Shown piece after piece: positions 43,075 through 54,840 of a stretch of 64,000 bases of DNA (positions within the stretch are counted from its first letter, which is position 1; every line of letters begins with the position of its first letter). Origin of the DNA: Lepidodermella squamata (lineage: Eukaryota > Gastrotricha); NCBI GenBank assembly GCA_047495785.1, contig JBLDXI010000064.1, positions 744,001 through 808,000 on the forward strand, read 5' to 3'. A program made the translations under genes and the position numbers. The notes under the pieces were generated by a model. That model had not been told where the DNA came from. It worked only from the letters and a program-made list of their open reading frames with translations, and did not search any database.

Positions 43075-44980
43075 TTACTGGAATGAGGCTGGAAGATCTC
43101 GTGTTCTTTTTACTCTGATTTCACTGATTTCACATTCCACTATTGTAACACTATGTCGACTTAACCTACGACAAGTTTCATTTAGTGAAAAACTTACAGG
43201 TCTTCGCTGACTCGAGACGCAGGAACCAGGCTGGGACCAGGTTGCGTTCAAGAGGCACGATACGGCAGCATTTCCTCGGAGCTCGAAATTCGGGTTGCAT
43301 GATATGGATCGAGTGGCTCCGACGCTCGTCAGACCAGGAGATACACCGCCATTTTGTATCGTAGGCGGCTGTCCACAAACTTTATACGGTAATTTGTTAG
43401 AAGAATCAACAGTGAGTGGAAAATGAGTCACCTGCTGTTTCACAGCTCCCAGCTGCAGACCATGTGCCGTTTGCTTGGCACTGACTTGTTCCCAGGCCAA
43501 TGACTTTGAAGCCTGGATTGCAGACCAACGTCATTGTGGACAAGTACGCTGTCGATCTGTTGGAGCTCGTCAAATAGCCGTTACTTATTACAGGGGCGGG
43601 GCCGCAGTCTTCATCATACTTGTGGAGAATCAGTTTAGAAGAGTTGCTATTACTTACTTAACGGGTTACACCTGCCATTTATCAGCGGTCGAAATGGAGG
43701 TACGCACAGGGCGATCGAAACAGAAGACGAATAGTTGTACCCAGGGTTGCATTTCACGCTAACAGCCCCTCCTCTTTCCACTGCAGCTCCAGGCCTCAGA
43801 ACTGCGCCAGTATCTTCTGATGTTTTAGGATCCACTCGGGTCACAAATCCCGCCGACACGTTAGGCACGGGGCAAGACTGCTCCGGAGTACTCACGGTAG
43901 TCTGGCTTCGAACATCTGTGTTGTCGGAAATCCAATCGAGAACCTTGCAGACTCTGCTGTAGATGCCAGGAGTGTATCCGTTGCATGAATCATCGCCATT
44001 CGAAATAATGCCTAGTAGGTAAATCTGTCTCGATTTCAAACACATGAGAGGGCCTCCAGAATCCCCGAAACAGACGTCGCTGTCGTCGGCGGCAAAGCAC
44101 ATCTTCGAATCTGTGATGGTGACCGCGTCAGAGCGGCCTCGCGAATATTCCATTGAGCAGTTTCGGTACGATCGAACTTGAAGATCCAGCTTCCTCGGGA
44201 TCTCTGATAATCTGGCTAGAATACAAGAGACAGATTAGAAAAACGTAGAACGGGGCTGGAATGATGTCAAATTGACAAAACATACTGTATGCAAAGTGTC
44301 CCCAGCCAACGGCAACTGCTGAATCGCATCCGTCGATCGAATATGCAGTGACAGAGTTGGCCCGGCACATGGTTGCTGCGTCGGGCAAACAAATCGGTTT
44401 GATCTGCTGCGAGAATCTGGTAACTGGGGTCGTCAGGCGCAGAAGAGCGAAATCAAAGTCGTAGAAATTCTGACTCCCTTTGTAAAGCGGATGCACTAAT
44501 GGAGGCAGCGACACGAGAGATTCGTAAGAGCCCGTCTCAGACCGGAAACTGATATTGTGGCGACCTAGTAGGGCTTTGATCCTAGGCACAGATAAGAGAT
44601 TGGACCATCAAACAGGGCAAAACAACGGGAAAATCTTACAAAATCGGAGTTTCTCCGGCATCCCAAACACAATGCGCAGCTGTAATCAGCCATTGCCTCG
44701 AGATGAGAGAAGCTCCGCAGTACGAAGCTGATGTTTCACCGTTTTTGTACATTTCAAGAAAGACCTATGGCGACATCCTGTTTGTGTTAAATTGCATTAA
44801 CATTGTATTGAAACAAACCAGCCATGGGTAGTCGTTTGGTCCTGCTGGATGGCTGCCAGGGCCTCGCGATTTCGCCATAGCCGTGGGGTTTACAGCACCA
44901 CATTCGGCATTGTCTTGAGCAAAGACTACTCCGGATACCAGCCCAAGGAAGGCAATTATCCTAGCTGTAACAAGGTGCAT
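43075..44980 (-). CDS. secreted trypsin-like protease with three sushi exons (SP2), frameshifted
   Basis: Exons: 44980-44819, 44764-44640, 44581-44286, 44215-43658, 43609-43432 and 43379-43198 (or read through to a stop at 43075). Signal peptide about residues 1-21. His, Asp and Ser of the triad are in TAAHC, FDFALLRL and GDSGGPL, with the Asp six before Ser of trypsin type. As in SP1, no IVGG start follows the lead (MAKSRGPGSHPAGPNDYPWLV). Sushi 1 is intact. In the sushi-2 exon, an extra base in a TTT run at about 43560-43562 shifts the frame and leads to a TGA before the exon ends. The sushi-3 exon (CGQPPTIQNGG to SQPGSC) is open in the ancestral frame. The gene is either newly damaged or the base is an assembly error. 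Confidence 0.72.
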
Positions 44981-45157
44981 TTTGTCAATTGCACAAGAAA
45001 TTCTGAGGTAGAGCTACTAAAATGGCTTGATAAAACCTTCTTCGTGCGCGCATAAACGTGCAGCTTTCTCTTTAAAGAGTATGTTTCTATTATTATGAAG
45101 TTTTTATTCGTGTTTACATCTCTGTTTGTAGTTTGTAATAATATGATGAGATACATG
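44981..45157. other. 5' flank of SP2
   Basis: AT-rich; similar in part to the SP1 upstream region (CGCATAAACGTGCAGC near 45048 against CGCGTAAACGTGCAGCC near 30063), so some promoter sequence is shared by the two protease genes. Confidence 0.5.
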
Positions 45158-45160
45158 TAA

Positions 45161-46087
45161 AGGTGGGTTCACAGACTCGGCGACAGGGCGACACGACAGG
45201 GTGGCGACGCGACAACTAAAATGTCGCGCGCGATTATCGCGAGGGTGTTCACAGACTCGACGGTGTCGCGTGAGTCGCGCGTGTCGCATCAGCGTCGCTG
45301 GCGACTTATCGCGAGGGTGTTCACAGACTGGGCGATCTGTCGCGCGCTCTAACAATAGCGTTGCGTAACAGCTGGCGACGTCGAAAACAATGGATGTTGT
45401 CGCTTGTCGCAGCAACTGGCTCGAAAATAGGGGATTTTCGACCTCGCGACGCGACAAGGCGACAAGGTGTGTGATCAAAGTATAGAGGCCGCGGCGATTA
45501 ATTTTCCTGATTTTTCAGAACGGGGTAAAAAATGCGGCGAATATTTAGATGCGGCGATTATTCGAGTGCGGTCTTTATTTTCTTTAATGACAGTTTATTC
45601 ACCAGTAGACAGGTGTAACAGGTGCGCCAGAGGGCGGTTTTTACTGTAATCAAAATTTGCAGCTAGCGCAATGAGTTTACATATCCGCTAAGAAATACGG
45701 ATAATCCGCCTACTCGGAGTCACCTATGTGTCTCATTGAGGGTGACTGCTAAACGCTGGTAAGTGCGGCGATTATTCGCGCGCGGCCTTTATTATTGCCA
45801 AATTGTTGAAAATGGGATGTTATTGCGGCGATTACTCGAGTGCGGCCTTCATACTGTAGTTTACGGTACCCAATGAAGAAATGAAGTACTACGACGAGGA
45901 GGAATAAAATAAGGCTGCTTCTATTACAATTTCTTATAATTTCGCACAATGGGTTTGTCGCGCGACAGCGTGTCTCAACCGTGACTATCTATGTGAGTCG
46001 CTCGGCTGTTTCAGCGCGACAAGTGCGCGACAGTCGCGATGTCGCGCGCGACAGTGTCGCCCTGTCGCCGAGTCTGTGAACCCACCT
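45161..46087. mobile_element. 927-bp Harbinger-like non-autonomous element
   Basis: Inverted ends of about 35 bp: AGGTGGGTTCACAGACTCGG at 45161 and its reverse complement ending at 46087. A TAA duplication flanks it (45158-45160, 46088-46090). Three-base TAA/TTA duplications are the rule for PIF/Harbinger. Subterminal parts are rich in GTCGCGCGCGAC-like words and repeat GAGGGTGTTCACAGACT at about 45240 and 45312. No transposase is visible. Confidence 0.8.
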
Positions 46088-46198
46088 TAAGATTTCAAAG
46101 CCTGAGATGGCAAAGCGGAGAATACTCTGCGGCTAGGTTTGAAACATCCTGCATCCTGTTAAAATAACCTAATGTAACGGCCAGGTCTGCGTATTACT

Positions 46199-46262
46199 AG
46201 AAATTATTCTGTCCGCCTTCATCAAACCGCTTAAGCCTGGGTCAAACTTTCCGTGGCTGGGC
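46199..46262 (+). pseudogene. receptor TM7 scrap
   Basis: EIILSAFIKPLKPGSNFPWLGA-like reading matches the TM7-tail region of A/C/D-type receptors (SLKPGYTRDLPWLG in 7TM-D). Only about 60 bp remain. Confidence 0.5.
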
Positions 46263-46719
46263 GCCAAGTGGCGGGCATTTACTATCCTCATTAAGGCATC
46301 TCGAAAACAAAATGGGCCAGCAAAAATTGTGCCCACTAATAATATGCTTTAGTAACGAATAAAGAAGGACTAATTTTCACACGTTGTTTTTTCTCTCAAT
46401 TTGTTGTTTCTCTTACAGGGACAACATTTGTTTCGTGCTTTGAGCAGTCGAGAAAGTCCAGTATGCGGAAGCCTTCGTGTCGTTGTTCAACTTGGTTCCT
46501 CGAAGCGTGCTAGCGCGGTCTGGAAGTTCTTTACTCACCAGCCGTAGAGAAGTTGTTTTTCCCCACTCGATAGTGTTCCTATTTTCTCTTCATGGAAATC
46601 GAACTTAGTTTCATCTGACATCCCGCCCGCGGAATTGTACATCGCCTTTCCTGGGATTGCTAATACTCACCTGCGCTAAAGTGTCAGTTCTCACTGATTT
46701 GGCAGTTTTCTAGATGTAT

Positions 46720-46880
46720 TGTCTAGTGTACTCTGATCCTGTCGACAGCCTGGTCGTAGCCCTTGCTTACTTTCTTTTCGCGTCTCAGGCCGCCTGCTCA
46801 GGCCTGGCGTACAACTACTGGAAGATTTTCCAAACTATCCGGGTCGCTCGTCTCAGATCAAGACGTTGTTGGTCCCAGTA
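46720..46880 (+). pseudogene. intron-less receptor fragment (TM5 joined to inner loop)
   Basis: The frame reads DSLVVALAYFLFASQAACSGLAYNYWKIFQTIRVARLR and then stops. In all array copies an intron splits the Trp codon of NYW from KIF or KMF; here the two are fused exactly at that junction. This is what reverse-transcribed or precisely intron-less sequence would show. TM4 and TM6-TM7 are missing. Confidence 0.7.
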
Positions 46881-48001
46881 GCCGCAGAACTCTCACTGAG
46901 GCTAATTCACAGGTCAAAACTTTACATTTATGACTTCTATTTTTATGATTGGATATTTCAACTATGACTCGCTTTTTCCCGTTCATTACTAACAAACCGT
47001 TGTGAATTTTACGAAAAGTAGGACAGCAATTCATATCACCATTCATCTGATAACGAGGAATCGAATTTAATGCGAATTAAGTAAAATCGGGGAGAAGGGA
47101 GAAACTGCGTCTGGGTTGCTCTCAGCTTTCCGCCGCCCGTGCACCCTCACGAAAACAGGAAGGTGACATTTCACTGCGAAGTAGATCCTTTTGTCTTTTC
47201 ATGTGGCTAATGCTTTCTAGACATCGAAACAGTAGTTAATGTAAATGAGCTTGGCTGCTGGCTAGACTCAATACTCCAAGAAGTGAAGCCAGTGTGAGAA
47301 CGAAAAGGGGCCTCGAGAAAACCCGGTCCAGGCGAGAAAACCCGAAAAAACCCAAATTTGTCCGAAAATTACTGAAAGTACCCCTGGATCGAGAAACATG
47401 AACATACACACGCTTGTTTGTATCACGGCAAATCTTTGTTATGCCTAATTAGAGCAGCATTAATACCAATACCTTTCATGGTCAACTGTTGAGAGGAAGA
47501 CCGACTTCACAAAATTCAGCGGAAATTATTTGCTGAACAGAATAAAAACTGCGGATCTCGGCGCCATTTCAGGGCAGTTGTTTCTTGGTTGAGGCTTTCT
47601 ACAACTGACGCCTTCCTTTTGAAACGTGGATTACTTAACCCACTGCCAAACTGATGACAGATGATGATGATGACGAGTTATTCAACGACGCCAACGATAT
47701 CATCTTGCACTTGATGAATACCTTCAGCAGAGCTGTGATTGATTATAGTTTTAGTTTTATGCATTCAAGAATATGCGTAGTTTCCTTCAAAGTTTACCGT
47801 CCTTCAAGTTTCCTTCAGGTTCAACATGTACCGCTATTAAAACTATGTTGAGAAGTGGGTGGACATCTTCCTGTCGTTCGCCAGCAAAAACAGTGTCAAA
47901 GCTGGGAGGGGCACCTTGAAGCAAATTGATGCTCGAAGCGACTTCCTTTCCTGTCTACTTGTTCTCGAAATATTTTTATTTAAAAAGAGTCAATCCATCG
48001 A
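46881..48001. other. unassigned spacer
   Basis: No gene is supported. A proline/lysine-poor AT-rich region with AAAACCC words occurs at 47316-47350. A weak copy of the shared upstream motif is at 47941-47963, about 40-60 bp before the fragment at 48002. Confidence 0.35.
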
Positions 48002-48235
48002 ATGTCGCAGATGAATGCAAGTGTGCTGCCAGGAGGCACGTGGCTCGTCGCCGATGTGCCTCGAAGCGATCGCGACGGACCAAGGCCGTATTTCGTTGGC
48101 TTGGTTCACGACCTAAGCACTAGCTCAATGGTTGACCGTTTCTATGTGCAGTGCTCGCCGTTTTCGCCGTTTCCGCTAGCCTGGCTAACCAAACCATCGG
48201 CATACATCGTCCTCACAATGGGTGTTCTCTAATTC
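48002..48235 (+). pseudogene. receptor exon 1 N-terminal fragment
   Basis: ATG at 48002 opens MSQMNASVLPGGTWLVADVP, then RPYFVGLVHDLSTSSMVDRF, clearly the family N-terminus. The similarity ends at the start of TM1, and the frame continues as unrelated sequence to a stop at about 48232. It retains the upstream motif. No exon 2 or 3 follows. Confidence 0.7.
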
Positions 48236-48612
48236 CTTTGGTTCAATCATGGATTTCGCAACTCCAATTAAATTTTATAATTTTCTCCCGCCAGACCGAG
48301 CTGGCACCCCTGTACTTCGCACCCTGGCCGGAACGTCCTACTTAAAATCTCTAAATAATGAAACGAGAATTACTAGGTGAATGCGATATTTGGATCCAAA
48401 TCCTGGCTCCGGGAAAATTTCTTTTATTTCGGGTCGACGATGCCTCGTAGGGCAGAGACTTTTTTACTTGTCACTTATTCACCTTTAAATGGATGTAAAT
48501 AAGCCTAAATTCGAGTTATTCAACGATAAACTAATAATATATTAATCTAATATATTAATCTTGGTGTACCGCCAAGGAGATCTTTCGTCCAGAGCAATTC
48601 GGCTTCACGCCA

Positions 48613-49112
48613 AGAGTGGAACGAGGCGCAGCCGAGTGTAACGAGTGCGGAGACGAGTTTCAACGTTTCCTACTTTTTCAGGCCACTTTTTCTGCCTACT
48701 GTTTATTGAACGTAGTATCGCCAACCAAGAGACTCATTCTTCGTGCGGCGAGTGTAACACACACACACAGACGAACACACTGTGTTAGCAATAATGCGTG
48801 CGTTGCAAAACTAGCACGAATTTGGCGTGGTTGCAGCGATTTCAGTAAATTGGATACGCTCTCGAAGTTGGTAATAATTTCTATGAGCTAAGCGTGTTCG
48901 GCAGGTGCTAGTTGATGCTCAATTACAGCAGCAAATTTGATTAAAGTGAGGTGAAAAACTTGCGTAACTCAGTCCCTGAAAATTAGAAGCCGTGCTCTAA
49001 TAATGTTAGATCACTCGTTTTGATACTAATCTCGAAAACGCTCCTTAACGGCGGATTTTTTTCTAATTACGCGTTTTCTCGATTAGAATCAAAACTCGGT
49101 GTTCTAACATAT
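48613..49112. mobile_element. R-family element, copy 2
   Basis: It matches 34990-35149 (GTGGAACGAGGCGCAGCCGA) and then 36090-36533 (GTTAGCAATAATGCG, GTGCTCTAATAATG, GGCGGATTTTTTTCTAATTAC). It lies inside LINE copy 1. It shows the site that is filled by a LINE tail in copy 1 of R. Confidence 0.65.
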
Positions 49113-50700
49113 ATTAGAAACATGTACGCAGAAAATAAGCTATTTTTGAGGTTGAAGGCGTCGATATGGTTTAGCAACCCGATCACGTCGAATGTAGGCG
49201 TGCGGCAGGGCGACCCGCTCTCCCCGCTCTTATTTTGCATATTCATAAACGATTTGATTCCTCATCTAATGAAAGTCTTCCCGGGACTAACCTTCAGAGA
49301 ATACGTGATTTTAGCGATACTTTACGCAGACGACCTCGCGTTGATGGCGGAGAGCCCGGAACAATTACAACTAATGCTAGATGAACTTCAAGCGTATGCA
49401 TGTCAGAATTCGCTTAAAATTAACGTAGAGAAAACGAAGATTATGGTTTTTGAAAAGAGATTCTCAGAAAAATTCGATTTCAATTTTTATCTGAACGGAG
49501 AAAAGCTCGAAAAAGTTAAAGAATTTAAATACCTAGGTGTTTATTTTACCCATAACCTGAATTTTGATAAAATGGTTGAGGTTGTCAATGCGAACACGAA
49601 AAGAATATCTGCTATGCTACCAAATTTGATCGAAAAATTAACACCTTATCTACCCCCTAACACTTTTAATTTGTTATACAACTCCTACCTTGTCGGAAAC
49701 TATACCTACGGAGGTGGTTTCTGGGGTCAAACGAAGAAATCAAAAGTTTTCCCTTTCAATACACATTTCGTTAAACAACTCTGTCGCTTGCCTTCATCGG
49801 CGAGAGATGAGCTGGTTAAACGTGAATTTTACCTCGAACCCCCATCTTTGATTTTAACAAAGGCGGCCGTTCGGTATTTTTTGAGACTGAAATTCGAGGA
49901 CAAACACGTACTTTTGAAAACAGCTTTCCAAACTATTGATTCAAATAAAAAATTATATAAACATATATTTATGAATTTGACTGACGACGTGAATAAATTA
50001 GGAGGAGAGGAAATCTTTGAAGCCACTTCTCAATTTGAGGGTCTTGCCCTACTTGCGAAATGGTTTGAAAGATGGGTGAACGACGACAAATTGTCGACAA
50101 TCTCCTCCTTAAAAACATTATACCAAAATCCGGTATATACCGATGAAAATTATAACAAATTATTGCTATACTCCAGTACTAGGAAAGCTTTCTGGTCGAT
50201 GAAAAACATTCAAACTTTAGCTACGCTCCGAACTAACTCTATTCATAAACCTTTCTGTTATATAAATAATTTTGGTATTAAATGTATTTTCTGTTTCAAA
50301 TTCAGCGATGATCTTCTTTCTTCCGTCAAAGTTTATCTAGATGCGACCGACCTCTTAACTCACCTGTACACTGATTGTAAGCATACTCCGTATTACAAAA
50401 ATAATATTGATGACAATTCTGACGATACTATTGTCGACCCGAAAGATATCTACGAATCAATCAACTGCTGTAAATCTGTGAAAAATGTAAATTTATCTAG
50501 AATAATATCTTTAGCTCATCTCTATCGTACAACGCTAAAATCTACTGTGTATCCACCCGTCGCTATTTTCGAAACAACGTAATACCTCGATAATTATAAA
50601 CTATAACTAATATATAATAATCTACAATTATCATTACTTGTAATCACGTGCGAAGTGGCACTTTGATGTGTGCGCCCAAAGCCCACCCGTGGCCGGTGCT

Positions 50701-50768
50701 TTATATAATAACCTAAAGAATAAAAATACACAGCTTATATAATAACCTAAAGAATAAAAATACACAGC
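50701..50768. repeat. two 34-bp direct repeats at LINE 3' end
   Basis: Unit start TTATATAATAACCTAAAG, repeated at 50735, ending with ATACACAGC. Short 3' tandem units are common at LINE tails. Confidence 0.85.
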
Positions 50769-50869
50769 TTGCTACCACGCAATCAGTGCAGGTTATCGAC
50801 AAAAATGTGTCATACGCATGCGATCAGAAGTCAACACGTGGCATTTAAAGTCGACTGAAGCGTCGATGA

Positions 50870-53800
50870 GCGTGAGCAGAACGATAATCTGAATTCACTT
50901 ATCTTGAAATTGTATCGAACCGGCAATAGGGCCCTGTACGTTAAAAAACAGAAGCAAGCAATCTCTGAGCATTTATCATTTTTCGACGACGAATGTCAAA
51001 CCAAACGCGAATTAATTAGAAAATCCAGGAAATTAGCTCTTAGACATCCTTCAAATCCGCTATACAAAGCTGATATGGACAGACACGAAGTAGAATATAG
51101 ACAGTTACTCCGCTCGAAAAAAGAACAGCATGAAGGTAGACTGCAAGCGGAGGCCGTAGAATTTGCCGAATTAATTGAGACACACCCAGCCGACTTTTTC
51201 AAACTAGCAAAAGAACTAGATCGCCTGAAGAGCATTGAAACCAACGTCGAGATGCCTGATGCCAGCGAAATAATTAGCTTTTTCAGTCAGCTTTTCACCG
51301 CGTCAACAACGGGGCCGGCTAGCCCTACGTCTCCAACAGCTGCGGCACGGGCAACGAACGACCCACATGACCTAGCTCTCGTAAAACCAGTATCAGTAGT
51401 AGAAATTGAATTAATTGTAGCTAAAGCTAAATCCAGTTCTAGTGCGGGTATAGACCAGATTGACTACGAATGTCTGAAATTAGACGGCTGTAAGCGAGGA
51501 CTATATCCCTTCCTAGCAGTTTTATACAGGGTGTTTCAGAACTCGCGCACTATATGAATAGCATGCGGCAAATGCGCGCGCATTGTTATGCGCTTATACT
51601 ATTATACGCGTATACTATTTTACCTATAAATGTACTACACACTACTGTAGTCAGCGTATAAAATATGCGTAATACATAAATGTACAGCATACATAATAGC
51701 ACTGCCGCACTTTTTTTCTGGCGGAAACCTTCGAGCCTCGATAAATTTGAGCCGAGTTTCATTAAATATCTTTTTTATTTCGAGGATGATGTCATGTTTT
51801 TCTGTAACGTGCTGATAGATTGGACTCTGAAGCGAGAGGATTCGAAACAATTTCTCAATTTCCGCGGCTGGATATTTCAGAAAATGATGATTTCTGAGAA
51901 AATTCTGATTTTACTTGATGTTGAATTCGTTGAAAAATCTATCATTGATTAGTCTCCTGCCTTTGCATCATTATTTTTTTCACGTTGCGTGAATACAAGA
52001 CTTCGACTGCACAAGCTTAGCAAAAATGACGTAGTTTTAACCACTGGCATGAGTTCTACATCGAGTAAAGAACGAAAATCAAGATTTCAGGTTCATAACG
52101 TCGAATAAAGGCAGCGATTCCATTTCGTGGATAACTAATCAAAATTGTCACGAAATGACAGCCAAGAAATCTAGGACAAAATGATGGACAGTAAAGAACA
52201 ACAAACTCATGGCTAGAATTTTCATGATCATCCGAAAATCCGAGAAAAAGTGAAAAATTGACGTTTTCCAGACTTTAAGCTACGGCATCTCCGAAAGACC
52301 GAGGGTGACAATTACATTTTTTCATATCACAAGACAGCCAAAGATGTCCTCTACCAGGCTGGTTGGTCGCGCAAAAAGTCTATCCACAGGGTTCGCAAGG
52401 AATCGCATGTCAAATGTCACAAAAATCGACGTAGTTAGGCCGTTTTCAGCCGCAAACGGGTCATCTTTGCGACCATCCCTCTTGAGAGCCCGTGGATGGA
52501 TTTTTTATTTCTTGATATCGTTGGAAAGCCCAAGAACTGGTCTACAAGGCTGGTTGGTCGCGCAAAAAGTCTATCCACAGGGTTAGTGAGGAATTGCATG
52601 TCAAATGTCACGAAAAACGTCGTGGAGAGGCTGTTTAAGGTAACTTCAATGTTTTTGCGTCGATTATTATGCGAGTGGTAAACGAAATTTTCCCGTGGAA
52701 GCGACTGAGTTTCTGCTTACAAATTTTAGCTCACGGAAATGTTTAAACTCAATCAGAGTGTTGCAACATCACATTTTCTCACGACTTTCTTCACTTCTTC
52801 TCAATTTTTACTGCTCTTTTCAAGAGTGAATGATCGTGAAATAAAATTCATGGAATTAAACAACAGCAACGGATTAAAAATCACATCATCTGGAATAATT
52901 TTCATCGTATTTGTATTGCAAACCCGAAATTTATTCATAGCCGCATTAAAAGCCTGTCCTGTTAGAGGTTTCTTCATTGAGAAATCGGCAAATTTCCAGA
53001 TATTTTGCAAGAGCAAGTCTTATTGCCTAGCGATATCCCTATTAATGCAGCAGCGTTACGGTACATACGAGTTCGATTTGCGCATTTTATAATGCCCGCA
53101 TACCGCTTGCACGCCATATGGGAAGTATAACGCCAACTACATAGCATATACGCATTACCGTTTGCGCTAGCCGCGCCTTACACTATGCATCAATATAAAC
53201 ATAAGTATGTGCGCGGAATGTATGCGCAGCGCGCGCACGTTTACTCTGGATACCATGGCAACCATTTGCCGCAGGTTATTCTAGTGCGCAAGTTCTGAAA
53301 CACCCTGTATACTAAGATCCTGGAAACGGGAGAATACCCAGAATGCTGGCGCAAAGCATTGCTGATCCCCATCTATAAGAAAAACAGCCGACTAGATCCT
53401 AAAAATTATAGACCTATCTCACTTCTGTCCGTATTTGCCAAAATATTTTCAAGTATCCTAGAGAAACGCTTGCGAGAATGGTGCACGGCTAAAAATATAT
53501 TGCGACCCGAACAGTTCGGATTCACGCCAAAAATAGGCACAGTAGATGCGTGTACTCTATTCTACGCCATAGTGGCTTTTTACCTCACTAGGAAAAAGAA
53601 AGTATACGCTGCCTTCGTAGATTTTTCAAATGCGTTCGACAAAATTAGCCGTGCTCTCTTGATGAAGAAGCTCAGAAAAATAGGACTGCCTTCGTCCTTT
53701 ATTGAGGTGATTAGGAAGAAAAAATGTGATGAGTGATAAGGAGAAAAATCTATATAAACACATCTTCAAAAATTTACCAGAAGATGTTGAAAAATTAGGC

Positions 53801-54620
53801 GGAAAAGAAATTTTTAACGCTACATCTAAATTTGAGGGCCTAGCCCTGCTTGAGAGATGGTACGAGAAATGGGTCGAAAATGATAAATTTTCGACGGCCT
53901 CATCTCTGAAATCGCTCTACCAAAATCCTGTCTACTCTGAAGAGAAATTCGACAAACTATTAATATACTCTAGTACGCGGCAAGCGTTCTCGTCAATTAA
54001 AAATATTCAAACTCTAGCGATGATCAGAACTAATTCCTTACACAAACCGTTTTGCTACATAAATAACTTCGGCCTTAGATGTATCTTCTGCTTGAAAAAT
54101 AGTAATAATCCCGCCCTATCTCTAAATAGCTTCTCGGACTCTGTCGAATTGCTAACACACCTATATGTAGAATGTAACCACTTGCCATTGCTATATAATA
54201 TTAATAACGCCGAAATAAAACCCGATAAACGCGACATTATCAATTCTATAATTCGTTGCGAATCCAGCGGCTCTGCCCATCTTTCAAAAATACTATCTCT
54301 CGCCTACAGTTACCGTACGACGTTAAAGCTACATATATATCCTTCTATTTTGGTTAAAATAAATGTAAGTAAAATATCGCTCTCATAAATTATATTAAAT
54401 TATATTATCTGCACGTGTGATTGTGACGTCTGAATCTGTAATATATTTCGAACGACGCACGCGTATACCTCTCGACGCCTATCTATATGTTATATCTATC
54501 TATATGTTATCTATAAGTTATACGTTATATCTATATGTCATATCGCCAAAGAGTTGTGATATTTGTGGTGCGCCCAAAGCCCAACCGTGGCCGGTGATTT
54601 TTATTTCTTTTGAAACAATA
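50870..54620 (+). pseudogene. LINE (family 2), copy 2, with internal deletion and a TA element
   Basis: A first piece (to 51524) runs from NSLILKLYRTGNRALYVKKQ to GLYPFLAVLY. After the inserted TA element (51527-53307) it resumes in frame as TKILETGEYPECWRKALLIPIYKKN, NYRPISLLSVFAKIF, RPEQFGFTPKIGTVDA and FVDFSNAFD, up to 53720. The YADD core is deleted: the frame jumps to DKEKNLYKHIFKNL (53728), matching copy 1 from LYKHIF on, and ends at 54386. The 3' tail carries GCGCCCAAAGCCCAACC and GTGGCCGGTG. It is inactive because the catalytic box is missing. Confidence 0.78.
51527..53307. mobile_element. TA-flanked non-autonomous element, copy 1 (1781 bp)
   Basis: The ends are CAGGGTGTTTCAGAACT and its reverse complement, each next to TA. 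Removing the element plus one TA rejoins the LINE frame exactly. Inside, a segment of about 195 bp is duplicated (GGCTGGTTGGTCGCGCAAAA at about 52355 and 52549). No transposase frame is visible. TA duplication and the CAGGGTGT end are typical of mariner-type elements. A second, inverted copy is at 61707-63364. Confidence 0.85.
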
Positions 54621-54632
54621 AAACAAACAGCT

Positions 54633-54840
54633 TGCTTTAAAGTCGACTTTAAGGCGATAAAGTCGAGGCCGGTCGACTTTATCGGCCGTAGTACATTTAT
54701 GTTTGCGAGATAAAACCGACTTTAGTGAATTAAAGTTGACTTTACGTTCGTAAATCATACCGGTCATAAAGTCGACTTTATTTCTAGGCGATAAAGTCGA
54801 CTTTATGGGATAAAGTTAACTTTATCGATAAAGACGGCTT
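54633..54840. repeat. cluster of AAAGTCGACTTT palindromes
   Basis: The palindromic word AAAGTCGACTTT or near forms (AAAGTTGACTTT, AAAGTTAACTTT, GGTCGACTTTAT) occur about eight times in 200 bp just beyond the LINE copy 2 tail. Spacing is irregular, so it is not a simple microsatellite. Confidence 0.75.

Larger units (their letters stand above)
48556..50790 (+). pseudogene. LINE (family 2), copy 1, interrupted
   Basis: A left scrap (48575-48612, FRPEQFGFTPR) is followed by an inserted R-family element (48613-49112). The polymerase then resumes at NMYAENKLFLRL, with GVRQGDPLSPLLF and YADD (catalytic) and continues open to a stop at 50580-50582, about 490 codons. About 60 residues between the scrap and the resumption are lost. 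A C-terminal Cys/His region (CINN... CIFC... HLYTDCKH) may be a zinc knuckle. The 3' UTR ends with GCGCCCAAAGCCCACC, GTGGCCGGTG and a two-unit 34-bp tandem repeat (50701-50768). The intact open core suggests recent age. Confidence 0.75.

Noticed and set aside
47654-47851. Open frame starting with an acidic run (MTDDDDDEL)
   Set aside because: Short, low complexity, made by a GATGATGATGA repeat, with no similarity to anything in the window.
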